A stretch of DNA of 35,129 bases. It comes from Planctomycetota bacterium. GTDB taxonomy: Bacteria > Planctomycetota > UBA1135 > UBA2386. Shown piece after piece: positions 7,445 through 15,298 of this stretch; within the stretch, counting starts at the first letter, position 1; each line of letters opens with the position of its first letter. Location: contig JAGQRB010000639.1 of NCBI GenBank assembly GCA_020425925.1, positions 1 through 35,129 on the forward strand. The letters run 5' to 3'. The notes below the pieces were generated by a model, which saw only the letters and a program-made list of their open reading frames with translations, was not told the origin of the DNA and did not search any database. The position numbers and the translations under genes are program-made.

Positions 7445-8946
7445 GGCAGACGAACGCCTCCATCGTGCATCTTCTTCTCGCCGCCGCTCGACGGCGGCGG
7501 GATCTTGAGACGCGCGTAGTCTGCCGCACCCCAGGTGTAGCCGATGTCTTCCTTCGTCAGCTTGCGTCGACGACGAACGTTCTCCTTGGGCGGCTGCTCG
7601 CCCAACATCTGCTTGATGAACTGGCCATCGACCTTCTTGCGCCACGCCCCAACCATCGGAGCACGCGCGACGACCTCGTATCCGCTGCCAAGGGAGGCCT
7701 GCGGGAAGTCCTGAAACTCGTAGGGGTAGACGTTGTGATCCTCGCGCAACTCGTGACCGATCGTGGTGCTCCAGCCTTGCGGCGACTTCGCGTCGGTACG
7801 CTTCTCCTGCCAGAACACGTGCTTTCCGAAGTACCCGGACATCCACTCGGCCGCATCCGGTGACGCAAGCCGCCCAACGCAGAGGTTGCCGACTTGCCCG
7901 ACCGCCTCGCTGGCCTGCTCTCGCCCCCCGAAACGGGCGATCAGGCCACCCGGATCCTGAATCGTCGCCGCTGTCCGGACGCCCTTGATCCGCCCGAGGA
8001 GGAGCGCCTCGCGGTATGACGCCAGAATCGACTCGGGCATCTCGTCGACGAAGAGGAACGTCTCGTCCAGCGGGTAGTTCTCTTCCCGGTCGCGCAACCG
8101 AGCAACGAGGAGCCGGAACACGAACGAGTTCCACGCCTCGATCGTCTTGGAATTCCTGGACGACCCCCTGAGGACGATCACCCCTCCCGAGTTCAGCCAT
8201 CCATCCACCGTGATGTAGTGCTCTGCCCGCCGCTCGAGCAAGCTGGCGAGACGCCACGGCCCCAGCTTGACGTTCAGCGTCTGCAGCATGTTCTGGCTCG
8301 CCTCCACCCCCTTTCTCAGGTACTCACGGATCAGATCCTTGCCGCGAGGATGCAGAAGGAGAACGTGACGCAAGAGGAGCTCATCCCCACACGCGATCAA
8401 GATGTCCTGCAGACTCCATTCGTCCCCATGCAGCTGCAGCGTGTGCACGACTGCTTCGACCAGCTGTCGAGCAGCCGGAGTGAAGAAGTCATGCGACTTT
8501 TTCGAGTCCTCGATCATCATGTTGGCGAGCTCCTGTCCGTCCTCCGGACTCACGCAGCTCTTGCCCAAATGCAGGGCGACTCCAACTTCGCTGTAGGCAT
8601 GGAGATCGAGGAGGTACTCAGGCGGGCACCATCGACGCACGCTCGGCATCAGGTCCTCGCCCTTCGTGTCGAAGATGACGATGCGGCAGCGAGGCCGCAC
8701 GCGACCATCCCACGGCCTCGCGCCGAGCACATTCCGAATCAGCATCCGAAGCTCGAGTGTCTTGCCGGAACCAATCTGGCCGAGGTACATGAAGTTCGGC
8801 GCCAGACAGGCATCTGGGAGGAGGGTGCCCGCGAAGGGGTAGACCGCCGACAGGCGCAGACGCTCTAGTGCCCGCGGACAGTCCCGGGCCATCTGCGACA
8901 ACGAGAGCAGCTCCCCGCTCTCAATCGGATGCGGACTCGAAGTCAT
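7438..8946 (-). CDS. Type IV coupling protein-like (VirD4/TraD family) ATPase
   Basis: A 502-aa protein. Walker A is LGQIGSGKTLELRMLIRNVL (GQIGSGKT at 56-63); IVIFDTKGEDL and the Walker B-like TFLFVDEMPES follow, with AATIQDPGGLIARFG further on, all in the order expected of VirD4/TraD coupling proteins. These hexameric ATPases dock relaxase-bound DNA on the transfer channel. Unlike classical members it has no N-terminal transmembrane helices; the gene just upstream encodes a separate four-helix membrane protein, which may supply the anchor. Its ATG overlaps that gene's stop (ATGA). Confidence 0.85.
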   Translation of the reverse strand: MTSSPHPIESGELLSLSQMARDCPRALERLRLSAVYPFAGTLLPDACLAPNFMYLGQIGSGKTLELRMLIRNVLGARPWDGRVRPRCRIVIFDTKGEDLMPSVRRWCPPEYLLDLHAYSEVGVALHLGKSCVSPEDGQELANMMIEDSKKSHDFFTPAARQLVEAVVHTLQLHGDEWSLQDILIACGDELLLRHVLLLHPRGKDLIREYLRKGVEASQNMLQTLNVKLGPWRLASLLERRAEHYITVDGWLNSGGVIVLRGSSRNSKTIEAWNSFVFRLLVARLRDREENYPLDETFLFVDEMPESILASYREALLLGRIKGVRTAATIQDPGGLIARFGGREQASEAVGQVGNLCVGRLASPDAAEWMSGYFGKHVFWQEKRTDAKSPQGWSTTIGHELREDHNVYPYEFQDFPQASLGSGYEVVARAPMVGAWRKKVDGQFIKQMLGEQPPKENVRRRRKLTKEDIGYTWGAADYARLKIPPPSSGGEKKMHDGGVRLPW

Positions 8947-9590
8947 AGATCATCCTCCTCGCTCCGGAAGCTCCGGATGTGTTGGTCGCAAGCGGCGAAA
9001 GCAACCTCATCAACCTGCGCCGCTCCAAGGCATCGGTATCCCGCGTAGAGCGGGGCCACCTCTTCCGCTGTGCCCGCGAACTGGGCGTAGAAGCTGGCCA
9101 GGAGCAGCGGCAACGTGACGGCCAGTGCGAGGCCATGCGTCGACCAGTAGCCATCTCTTATGTCTCGCAGGTCGGCATCGACCAGCAGGACCGTCACCGC
9201 GACGGCCAGGGTGTAGCCGACCAGCACGCGAACGAAGGGGCGAAGGTGGTGCCACAACCTTCGTCGAAGGTCGATCTCCCGCCCATCTCGCGCACGCAGC
9301 GTCGCGTGAATCAATGGCGGCAACGCGCCGAGGATCAGAAGCATCTCCGGCCAGTAGTAGAAGACGGATCCTGCTCGACCACCCCCGCTGACGATCCACA
9401 GCCTCCCCCATGACAGGAACGACCAAGTCAGCAACCAGGCCGGGAACAGAGTCACCGCACACTCGGAGAACAAGCGGACACCCGTCCCCACCGTGTCTGG
9501 CAGCTGAACACCGCAGGGACTGGGGTCCCGCATCGCGATGCGGTCCAGTCTCCTGCTGAGGAGCTCGTAAGCCAACGGGTGCGCATCCAT
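8943..9590 (-). CDS. Four-helix membrane protein, candidate coupling-protein anchor
   Basis: A 215-aa protein beginning MDAHPLAYELLSRRLDRIAM. ATG 9590 shares one base with the relaxase stop (TGATG). Four hydrophobic segments are visible: CAVTLFPAWLLTWSFLSWG, YYWPEMLLILGALPPLI, FVRVLVGYTLAVAVTVLLV and GLALAVTLPLLLASFYAQF. The short C-terminal tail is acidic (RSEEDDL). I do not recognise the family. Position between relaxase and a coupling protein that lacks its own transmembrane region suggests it is the split-off membrane part of the coupling protein. Confidence 0.75.
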   Translation of the reverse strand: MDAHPLAYELLSRRLDRIAMRDPSPCGVQLPDTVGTGVRLFSECAVTLFPAWLLTWSFLSWGRLWIVSGGGRAGSVFYYWPEMLLILGALPPLIHATLRARDGREIDLRRRLWHHLRPFVRVLVGYTLAVAVTVLLVDADLRDIRDGYWSTHGLALAVTLPLLLASFYAQFAGTAEEVAPLYAGYRCLGAAQVDEVAFAACDQHIRSFRSEEDDL

Positions 9591-12271
9591 CACAGCCTCA
9601 CCCCCAATCCCGGCGACAGGGACTGACGCCACTCCTGATCTTCCAGCTGCAGCTGGTCCTGGATCGTCGTCGCAAGCTCCTCCCTCCGACTACGCTGCAT
9701 GCTGCGGGACAACTCGGCGAGCCCCTCTCCGACCGCGATCTCGTGCGTGTAAACATGGAGGTCGTGCGCCTGCCTGGTCAGCGCCACGTAGCTGAGTTCT
9801 GCGTCCAGATTCCCCGGATCCGCAAGCACGAGCGCTCGATCCACGGTCTTGCCCTGGACACGGTGGATCGTTGCCGCGAACCCCAGCTCGACGTGCGGAT
9901 ACACGCGCAGATCGATGTCGGCAAACAATTCGGCCCCGTTGCGCCCCCCTCGATCGAGACGCACGCGCAGATGACGACCGCTCGCAGCAACGACCTCTCC
10001 GAAGTCTCCGTTCACTACGCCACCGGGCTTCTTGGCCCACAAGCGCCCACGCCCGCCGAACGCAGTGACGTCAACTCGGAACGAGTTGCGGCGCAGCACG
10101 ACGCGGTCACCGAGGTGGAAGCACAACGGAGAAGCTCCAGCGCCCCGATACAGCTTGGCGCCGCGCTCACCGAGTTCCACGGGCGCACCGACCCGCTCGC
10201 CACGCTCGATTCGGGCCTGCTGCACCTGCTCGTTCAGCCGAGCAACCTGCGAGCGCGTCGATGCGATGATCAGCGTGTCTCGCCTCTGACCGGCCCCATA
10301 GGACATGTAGCGATCGACACAGGCGTTGATCGGACTCTCCTCTCCACCGCAGACGTGGAGTCTGTCGTGTTCGGCGAGCAGGCGAAGCGCCTCGTCGGCC
10401 TCGCGACTGCGAACGTGACCGCTGAGGGCCTGCATCCACGGTTGCTCCCGCTGCCTCCAGTTCTTCTTGAGCTCGATGTGGCCGACCAGATCCGCGAGTC
10501 TTGAGAACAGAGAGGCACCTGAAAGCACAGGACCAAGCTGGCGCTCATCACCACACAGGATGACCTTCGCCCCCGCTTGCTTGGCCCTATCGATCACCTT
10601 GGCCAGCTTGCGGAATCCCACCATCGCGGCCTCGTCGACGACGATGTAGTCGCCCTTCCGAACCTGCATGTGCGACGGGTTCCAGGTCATGCTCCTCGGG
10701 TTGACCAAGACCCGCAGGAGCATGCGCACGTGATGGCGCAGCGCTCTTGCCGGTACCGAACGCGACAGGCGCTCGAACCGGTCCACGGTGAACGTGCTCT
10801 CGATCCGCGCTCCGGCCGCCAGCTCCTCGCGCGCCACACCTGTCGGAGCAAGCCCGATCACACGTCGCCCCTCCGCATCTGCCGCCGCCACCAGCGCGGC
10901 AAGCAGCCGCGTCTTGCCGGTCCCGGCCGCCCCCTTGAGGACCTTGATGGCGCCCTTCGTCCCGGCGAGGTGCTTCAACGCCACATGCTGCTCCCGATCG
11001 AGCCCGAAACGCCGAGCCACCTTGTCGAGCTGCTCTTCGCGAACGCGGTGCCCCGCCGCCTTGTGCATTGCCTCGGCATTCGCCAGGGCGTCCACCTCAA
11101 CCCCGTAGTTCTCGCGAGTGGTGTAGAGCACGCTGCCGCGTCGCTCACCCAGCCTGTGAACCCGCTCATCGTTCCGCAACACGTGATCCACCGCCCGTAC
11201 GACATCGCCGACCCGCGCATGACCACCTCGACATGCATAGGCGGCGACCCTCTGAACGTCGGTCTCGCGGAAGGAGGAATGTTGCGCGGCGACCTGACCG
11301 ACCGCCCGGCTGGCAGCTCGCCGCGCATTGGTCCGGCTGCGGTCCAGGTTTCCCTTAACCCGCCATCCGAACAACCTGCTGATGCTCTGCTTCGTGACGC
11401 CATGGCGCGCCGCCGTGGCCCGCCACTCGCCGACCAGATCGTCGAAGGAGCGCTCGACCTTGCCCGGCCGGATCCGTAGCTGGATCGCCTCGCGGGCCTT
11501 CGCCGACTCGTACCCCAACTGCCCGGCCTTCTGCAGGAGCTTGGCCCGCGCCTTCGAGAACTCCTTGAGGACCTCTTCTGATATCCCGCAGACTTCGAAA
11601 CCGTCATCCGTCTTTCGGACCGCGAGCCCTTCGCCCCGGAGTCGCGATGCCAACTCGGACGTCGCCATCGCACCCAGCGCCATCTTCGCCTCGTAGAGCG
11701 AACGGCTCTCCAAGGCACCCCAGGTGCCATCCTGACGCAGGCCGGCATTGAAGATCACGACGTGGCAATGCAGCTGCGGGTCCCCATGGCGTGATTCGAT
11801 GTGCCAGAACTTCACGACCACGAGTCCGGCGACCTGTTCGGAGCGGATTCCCCCCTTTCCTCTCCGGACCTTTAGCACGTGGTCTTCGATGTGTCGGATC
11901 ACGGAGTCGACCGTCTCGTTCACCGCCCTTTGCGCAGTCCGGCGCACGTCTTCGCTACCGAGCAGGGCAACGACGCTGACGCTCTTCGGAACGCTGATGG
12001 TCATGTCCCACGCCGCATCACGGTCGTCGCCGTAGTTCTGACGCAACTGCTCGGCTCGAGGGCCAATCGCCCTGCTCATGTCCGAGAATCTTTGCAGCGT
12101 GACCCGCTCACCAAGCAAGTCCAGCTCGTCCGCCCCCACCCCCTCGAAGACTGGGACCGCACCGCCCTGCAGCAGGTAGCGCAGAGCGCGCAGCTCATCA
12201 CCTTCTCGCTCGATGTCCTGCGTGTGGTACGACACGAGGTTGCCGGATCTCGATGAAATGGAGACGAGCAT
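9590..12271 (-). CDS. MobF (TrwC/TraI-like) conjugative relaxase-helicase
   Basis: An 893-aa protein. The N-terminal relaxase domain has a candidate catalytic Y15 (NLVSYHTQD), D89 in WDMTISVPKS and the metal-binding histidines in HIESRHGDPQLHCHVVIF (H157, H162, H168, H170). The C-terminal half is a SF1 (RecD-type) helicase: GAAGTGKT at 447-454, IVVDEAAMVG, LCGDERQLGPV, ATIHRVQGKTVD and YVALTRQAHDL. This is the standard MobF architecture: nick at oriT, covalent attachment, then unwinding during transfer. Length is close to TrwC (about 960 aa), shorter than F TraI. Only one N-terminal tyrosine sits in the usual catalytic position, whereas many MobF members have two to four. Confidence 0.95.
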   Translation of the reverse strand: MLVSISSRSGNLVSYHTQDIEREGDELRALRYLLQGGAVPVFEGVGADELDLLGERVTLQRFSDMSRAIGPRAEQLRQNYGDDRDAAWDMTISVPKSVSVVALLGSEDVRRTAQRAVNETVDSVIRHIEDHVLKVRRGKGGIRSEQVAGLVVVKFWHIESRHGDPQLHCHVVIFNAGLRQDGTWGALESRSLYEAKMALGAMATSELASRLRGEGLAVRKTDDGFEVCGISEEVLKEFSKARAKLLQKAGQLGYESAKAREAIQLRIRPGKVERSFDDLVGEWRATAARHGVTKQSISRLFGWRVKGNLDRSRTNARRAASRAVGQVAAQHSSFRETDVQRVAAYACRGGHARVGDVVRAVDHVLRNDERVHRLGERRGSVLYTTRENYGVEVDALANAEAMHKAAGHRVREEQLDKVARRFGLDREQHVALKHLAGTKGAIKVLKGAAGTGKTRLLAALVAAADAEGRRVIGLAPTGVAREELAAGARIESTFTVDRFERLSRSVPARALRHHVRMLLRVLVNPRSMTWNPSHMQVRKGDYIVVDEAAMVGFRKLAKVIDRAKQAGAKVILCGDERQLGPVLSGASLFSRLADLVGHIELKKNWRQREQPWMQALSGHVRSREADEALRLLAEHDRLHVCGGEESPINACVDRYMSYGAGQRRDTLIIASTRSQVARLNEQVQQARIERGERVGAPVELGERGAKLYRGAGASPLCFHLGDRVVLRRNSFRVDVTAFGGRGRLWAKKPGGVVNGDFGEVVAASGRHLRVRLDRGGRNGAELFADIDLRVYPHVELGFAATIHRVQGKTVDRALVLADPGNLDAELSYVALTRQAHDLHVYTHEIAVGEGLAELSRSMQRSRREELATTIQDQLQLEDQEWRQSLSPGLGVRL

Positions 12272-12283
12272 CTGCTGCGTGGA

Positions 12284-12748
12284 CTAGTTGACGTTGAGGC
12301 GGAACGCGGAACTGCGACGCAGGCGTCGCCCTTCGCACCGGGGCGCTCGGTGCGGCGTCCTCATGGCAACCCGTTGGACGTAACCAACGAGCTCACGAAC
12401 CAGGTCATCAGCCATGAAGAGCGCTCCCAGGAGGCGACCCATTCCACGCCACCTGCGCAGACCGTCTCCCAGATCCAGATGAAGGCAGCAGCCATCGACG
12501 GACCTCTGCCTGCGGCGCACCTTCCTGCGATGGATCTTTGTGTCGGAGAGCAACGTGACCAGGGTGGATTCGACTGCCGCCACAACGCGCTCCGACTCCG
12601 GAACACCGGCGCCCCTGAGTTCCCCCCAGGCGTCCTGTCCTGCGAACGGCAACGTGAGCACCAGCCCTGCCGGTGCCGAGATGGCGTTGACTTGGGCTCG
12701 AGGCCCAACCGTTGTGCGACGTGAGTTCCCTTGTGGCCTCGGTGACAT
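12284..12748 (-). CDS. Unknown protein between ribbon-helix-helix gene and relaxase
   Basis: About 154 aa from ATG 12748 (a TTG directly upstream is possible). It lies 6 bp after the ribbon-helix-helix gene and 12 bp before the relaxase start, so it fills the operon with no gap. The middle has protein-like helices (SERVVAAVESTLVTLLSDTK, MGRLLGALFMADDLVRELVG) and the C-terminal part is strongly basic (HRAPRCEGRRLRRSSAFR), suiting a nucleic-acid-binding relaxosome accessory. I recognise no family. Coding status rests on operon position and amino-acid composition. Confidence 0.5.
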   Translation of the reverse strand: MSPRPQGNSRRTTVGPRAQVNAISAPAGLVLTLPFAGQDAWGELRGAGVPESERVVAAVESTLVTLLSDTKIHRRKVRRRQRSVDGCCLHLDLGDGLRRWRGMGRLLGALFMADDLVRELVGYVQRVAMRTPHRAPRCEGRRLRRSSAFRLNVN

Positions 12749-12754
12749 CAACGC

Positions 12755-13114
12755 TCAGCTCCCATTCATGTCCTGGTTCGGCACCGGCATCACCGGAACC
12801 TTCTCCTTCACCCACCGGTCGACTGCCTTGCGGCCCACGTCGCCGTCCTTGGCAAAGTTCAGCAGAATCGCCTCGCCGAACGCCTTCTGACGCTCGCCCA
12901 ACACAGCCACTGCGTGCAGCAGCTGGCTTGCTACGAGGCCTACGCTGCTAGCTGGTGACTCGACCTCCCCGCCTTCCACGCCCATCGCTTCAGCAAGCAA
13001 GTCGCGTATCACCTCGGAGAGCGACTTCCCGGAGCGCCCGGCCCGCAGCATCAGTTCGGCGTACATGTCCGAATCCAGACGAACAGAGGTCACCTTTCCG
13101 CTGAGTTTGGTCAT
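12755..13114 (-). CDS. Ribbon-helix-helix relaxosome-type accessory protein
   Basis: A 119-aa protein starting ATG 13114, overlapping the upstream stop (ATGA). Residues 7-45 are a ribbon-helix-helix: the strand VTSVRLDSDM, then helices YAELMLRAGRSGKSLSEVIRD and LLAEAM. A second helical part (VGLVASQLLHAVAVLGERQKAFG) could mediate tetramerisation or relaxase contact. Proteins of this size and fold just upstream of MobF relaxases (TrwA, TraY) bind oriT and often repress the operon. The role here is inferred from fold plus position. Confidence 0.8.
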   Translation of the reverse strand: MTKLSGKVTSVRLDSDMYAELMLRAGRSGKSLSEVIRDLLAEAMGVEGGEVESPASSVGLVASQLLHAVAVLGERQKAFGEAILLNFAKDGDVGRKAVDRWVKEKVPVMPVPNQDMNGS

Positions 13115-13632
13115 GCGTTCTCCTCGACGGTGATGGCGTCAGCCCACACGGCCTCGAAGTTGGCCTCGTCTTCCTCGTCCTCCGTGAAGATCGCGAGGAC
13201 CTCGACCGCATTTGGGTAGCCCCCGAACGTCGGGGCCGTCGCTCGCGCGGCGATCGAGTAGCCCCGCATCCGCACTTCCGAGATCACCCGATCCCAAACC
13301 GCTGCTCGAGCCCCAGACCGCACACCATCGATGAGCAGCACGAGGCCACGCCGGTCGCTCAGCGGACGCACGAACCTAGTGGTGCGCCCAGGATCGACGG
13401 CCAACTGTGACCAGGCCATGGAAGCCGCGATGACCTCAGGATCGTCCGGCCTAGCTGGCCAAACCGGATCGAGGTCATCCTCCGGATCCGCTGCCATGAT
13501 CAAGCCACGATGGACCAGTTCGCTAATCGCCGACGAGACGCTCAGGCCTTCCCGTCGGGCGAAGGCGACGAGGTCGCTATGCAGGCCCAGGTCGAGACGA
13601 CAGGCAACGGTGCGCAAGGCGAACCTGCTCAC
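13111..13632 (-). CDS. Ribbon-helix-helix protein with conserved C-terminal domain (paralogue 1)
   Basis: A 173-aa protein starting GTG 13632, overlapping the upstream stop (GTGA) behind a GAGGAGGG ribosome site. Residues about 8-45 look like a ribbon-helix-helix (RTVACRLDLGLHSDLVAFARR, LSVSSAISELVHRGL). From AMAWSQL to VWADAITVEEN (about residues 68-171) it has the same domain as its upstream neighbour, including RRGLVLLIDG, VWDRVISE, GYSIAARA and VEVLAIF. The domain is unknown to me. As first genes of the transfer operon, this pair may regulate it or take part in the relaxosome. Confidence 0.75.
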   Translation of the reverse strand: MSRFALRTVACRLDLGLHSDLVAFARREGLSVSSAISELVHRGLIMAADPEDDLDPVWPARPDDPEVIAASMAWSQLAVDPGRTTRFVRPLSDRRGLVLLIDGVRSGARAAVWDRVISEVRMRGYSIAARATAPTFGGYPNAVEVLAIFTEDEEDEANFEAVWADAITVEENA

Positions 13633-14003
13633 TTGCCCTCCTCAGCGATGACCGCGTCGGCCCACAGCTCCATGAACAAGGCCTCTTCGCCGCTGTCATC
13701 GCAGAAGATCGCGACGACCTCTGTGGCTCCGTCGTCAGCCTTGCCGCTGCCGGTAGGCGCGCTTGCTTTAGCGGCGACCTCGTATCCGTGCTCCTGAGCA
13801 CTCGGGATCACCCGGCGCCACACCCGCTCCCGGGTCGGACGCGGCTCTCCGTCGACGAGCAGCATCAGCCCTCGCCGATGTGGAGTTGGAGGGACGAACC
13901 GAAGACGACGCGGCTCAGGGGTGAAGAGGTGGGCCCACGCCATCGCACTCGCGATGCCGTGGTAGTCACCCGGGCCGATGAGCCTTCGCTGTGAGCGCGT
14001 CAT
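13629..14003 (-). CDS. Paralogue 2 lacking the ribbon-helix-helix region
   Basis: A 124-aa protein starting at ATG 14003 (MTRSQRRLIGPGD), preceded by GAGAGGG. Most of it aligns by eye with residues 68-171 of the next gene: AMAWAHLF/AMAWSQLA, RRGLMLLVDG/RRGLVLLIDG, GYEVAAKA/GYSIAARA, TEVVAIFCDD/VEVLAIFTED and LWADAVIAEE/VWADAITVEE. It lacks the N-terminal DNA-binding segment. This looks like a tandem duplication followed by domain loss or gain. It is the first gene of the 11-kb operon, right after a promoter-like region with a palindrome. Confidence 0.75.
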   Translation of the reverse strand: MTRSQRRLIGPGDYHGIASAMAWAHLFTPEPRRLRFVPPTPHRRGLMLLVDGEPRPTRERVWRRVIPSAQEHGYEVAAKASAPTGSGKADDGATEVVAIFCDDSGEEALFMELWADAVIAEEGK

Positions 14004-14008
14004 GCCCT

Positions 14009-14038
14009 CTCTATACTGGCACATTGTGCCAGTCACAA
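14009..14038 (-). promoter_or_regulatory. Transfer-operon promoter with embedded palindrome
   Basis: On the minus strand TTGTGA (14038-14033) and TATAGA (14015-14010) are separated by exactly 17 bases, a sigma70-type arrangement. The spacer and -10 edge contain the perfect 8-bp inverted repeat ACTGGCAC-ATT-GTGCCAGT (14015-14033). A repressor bound there would block the promoter. The -10 box is so close to the ATG at 14003 that the transcript would be almost leaderless, which is odd given the GAGAGGG just upstream of the ATG; the true start site needs mapping. Confidence 0.45.
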
Positions 14039-14060
14039 CCGGCTGGGTCGGATCGATCCG

Positions 14061-14080
14061 CGTTTACAAGCGTTTACAAC
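14061..14080. repeat. Tandem 10-bp GTTTAC repeat
   Basis: CGTTTACAAG is followed at once by CGTTTACAAC, two near-identical decamers at helical-turn spacing, in the gap between two minus-strand genes. The same GTTTAC core appears inverted at about 15070 and direct at about 15109, on the other side of the next gene. A regulator or initiator binding motif is possible. Nothing else is recognisable in the 14039-14116 gap. Confidence 0.35.
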
Positions 14081-14116
14081 GATCGGGTGCTCCGCCCAGG
14101 CGGTCGGCAAGGTGGA

Positions 14117-14971
14117 CTAGGCACTCGATTCCTCAGCTAGCTCGAGCCTAGGGAGGGCAACCGACGCCTTCCCGATTCGTTGCCGCCCGTTTGCTTCGGC
14201 CACTCGGAAAGCGAACCGGCCAACGGGGCATCCCGGAGACTTGACGTGGTAGAGCACCCCGGGCTTGCCAGTCTTCGGATCCTTGAGATGCAGGTCGCCA
14301 AGCCCCTGCAACAAGAGACGAAGCCGGGCAGCGAAGCGAGAGTTCGACTCGAACGACCCGAAGTGCCCGATCGCGTCGCCCGCGCTGTGCACCTGCTCGT
14401 TGACCGCGTCCAGCCACGCCTGGACATCTCGCCTAGAAGGTCTGAGATCGCCGGTGACAACAGCCCAAGCTGCTCCCGCAGCACGTTCGAACGCGTCATC
14501 GAGGAGCTTCGCCGGTGCCACGCGACTGCGGTCAGCCAACTCGCGAGCGTTTGAGTCTGCATCGCCGGCGATTGCCGGCAACTGCGCAAGAGCCTCCCCG
14601 CGTCCGGCTAGCGAGACCCTGTAGCGCGCAACGTCGGCTACCTCGATACGCAGGAGCTTCGCCTCGCTGAGAATCCCGAGGCACACCTGTGCTTCAACGT
14701 CATCGATGCCGAGCGCCAACGCGACGTCCGACAAGCTCGCACCTCCACGGTGGTCAACGGCAAAGAACCAGCTCAGCATTCTCCTCAACAGAAGCGGGCG
14801 CTCTCCCTTGATGCTCGTAAAGAGGCTCGCAGCCTCACCACCTTCGGCCCGATCTCCTAGCCGGTCAGCCTGCTGCTTCCCGATGACGAACTCATCGCCC
14901 GCCCTCGACTGGCTTGTAGCCTCCTCGGAAGCAACGCTCTTCGATCCGTCGTTCTTCTTCTGTTTGCTCAC
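14117..14971 (-). CDS. Winged-helix-containing protein of unknown function
   Basis: A 284-aa protein starting at GTG 14971 (MSKQKKNDGSK). A polar N-terminus of about 45 residues leads into a likely winged helix (RRMLSWFFAVDHRGGASLSD, then VALALGIDDVEAQVCLGILSEAKLLRI and YRVSLAGRGEAL). The central 100 residues are helical (LLDDAFERAAGAAWAVVTGD, VQAWLDAVNEQVH). The end has a compact region with GKPGVLYHVKSPGCPVG and VGRFAFRVAEANG. I do not recognise the family. It sits upstream of the transfer operon in the same direction, separated by about 110 bp containing the promoter, so a regulatory role is possible. Confidence 0.65.
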   Translation of the reverse strand: MSKQKKNDGSKSVASEEATSQSRAGDEFVIGKQQADRLGDRAEGGEAASLFTSIKGERPLLLRRMLSWFFAVDHRGGASLSDVALALGIDDVEAQVCLGILSEAKLLRIEVADVARYRVSLAGRGEALAQLPAIAGDADSNARELADRSRVAPAKLLDDAFERAAGAAWAVVTGDLRPSRRDVQAWLDAVNEQVHSAGDAIGHFGSFESNSRFAARLRLLLQGLGDLHLKDPKTGKPGVLYHVKSPGCPVGRFAFRVAEANGRQRIGKASVALPRLELAEESSA

Positions 14972-15298
14972 GATCTACGCCATCTGCATCCGGTCTGCGC
15001 CGAGGCGAGCCTAAGACCCCCACCGCGGATGGGGAAGCACACCGACCCCAGAACCGTGTCCGACAACGCGTAAACATCATGCTCCACCACGATCGTCGCG
15101 TTTACACCGCCAACTCCGCTCCCCGCCTCGCCTTCCTACGATCAACTCGCGACCGGCGTAGACACACCGTTGACGCCGTGAGTCACCATCACGTCTCGAG
15201 TTACCGCAGGACACCGCCGCGACGTCGGCACCGCCAGGTGCATCGGGTGTGTTCCTTGTTCCTCGTTCCGTGTTCTTCGCATGGGCTATAGGGAGACC
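14972..15298. other. Divergent intergenic region with repeated motifs
   Basis: A 327-bp gap between divergently transcribed genes. It holds GTAAAC (about 15070) and GTTTAC (about 15109) in opposite orientations, and a tandem heptamer array at 15251-15278: GTTCCTT, GTTCCTC, GTTCCGT, GTTCTTC. The heptamers end about 20 bp before the gene at 15299. Such spacing suits cooperative protein binding, but no binder is known. No oriT nic site could be recognised. Promoters for both flanking genes must lie here. Confidence 0.35.

Noticed and set aside
9743..11479. Long plus-strand frames opposite the relaxase gene, and similar long antisense frames opposite other genes (for example 5718-6548, 27602-28462, 29129-30790)
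   Set aside because: They are shadows of confidently assigned genes in GC-rich DNA, with Arg/Ala/Pro-heavy translations and no motifs.
15286..15298. CTATAGGGAGACC, identical to the downstream part of a T7 promoter
   Set aside because: The upstream half of the consensus is absent; the match is coincidence with a ribosome-binding site.
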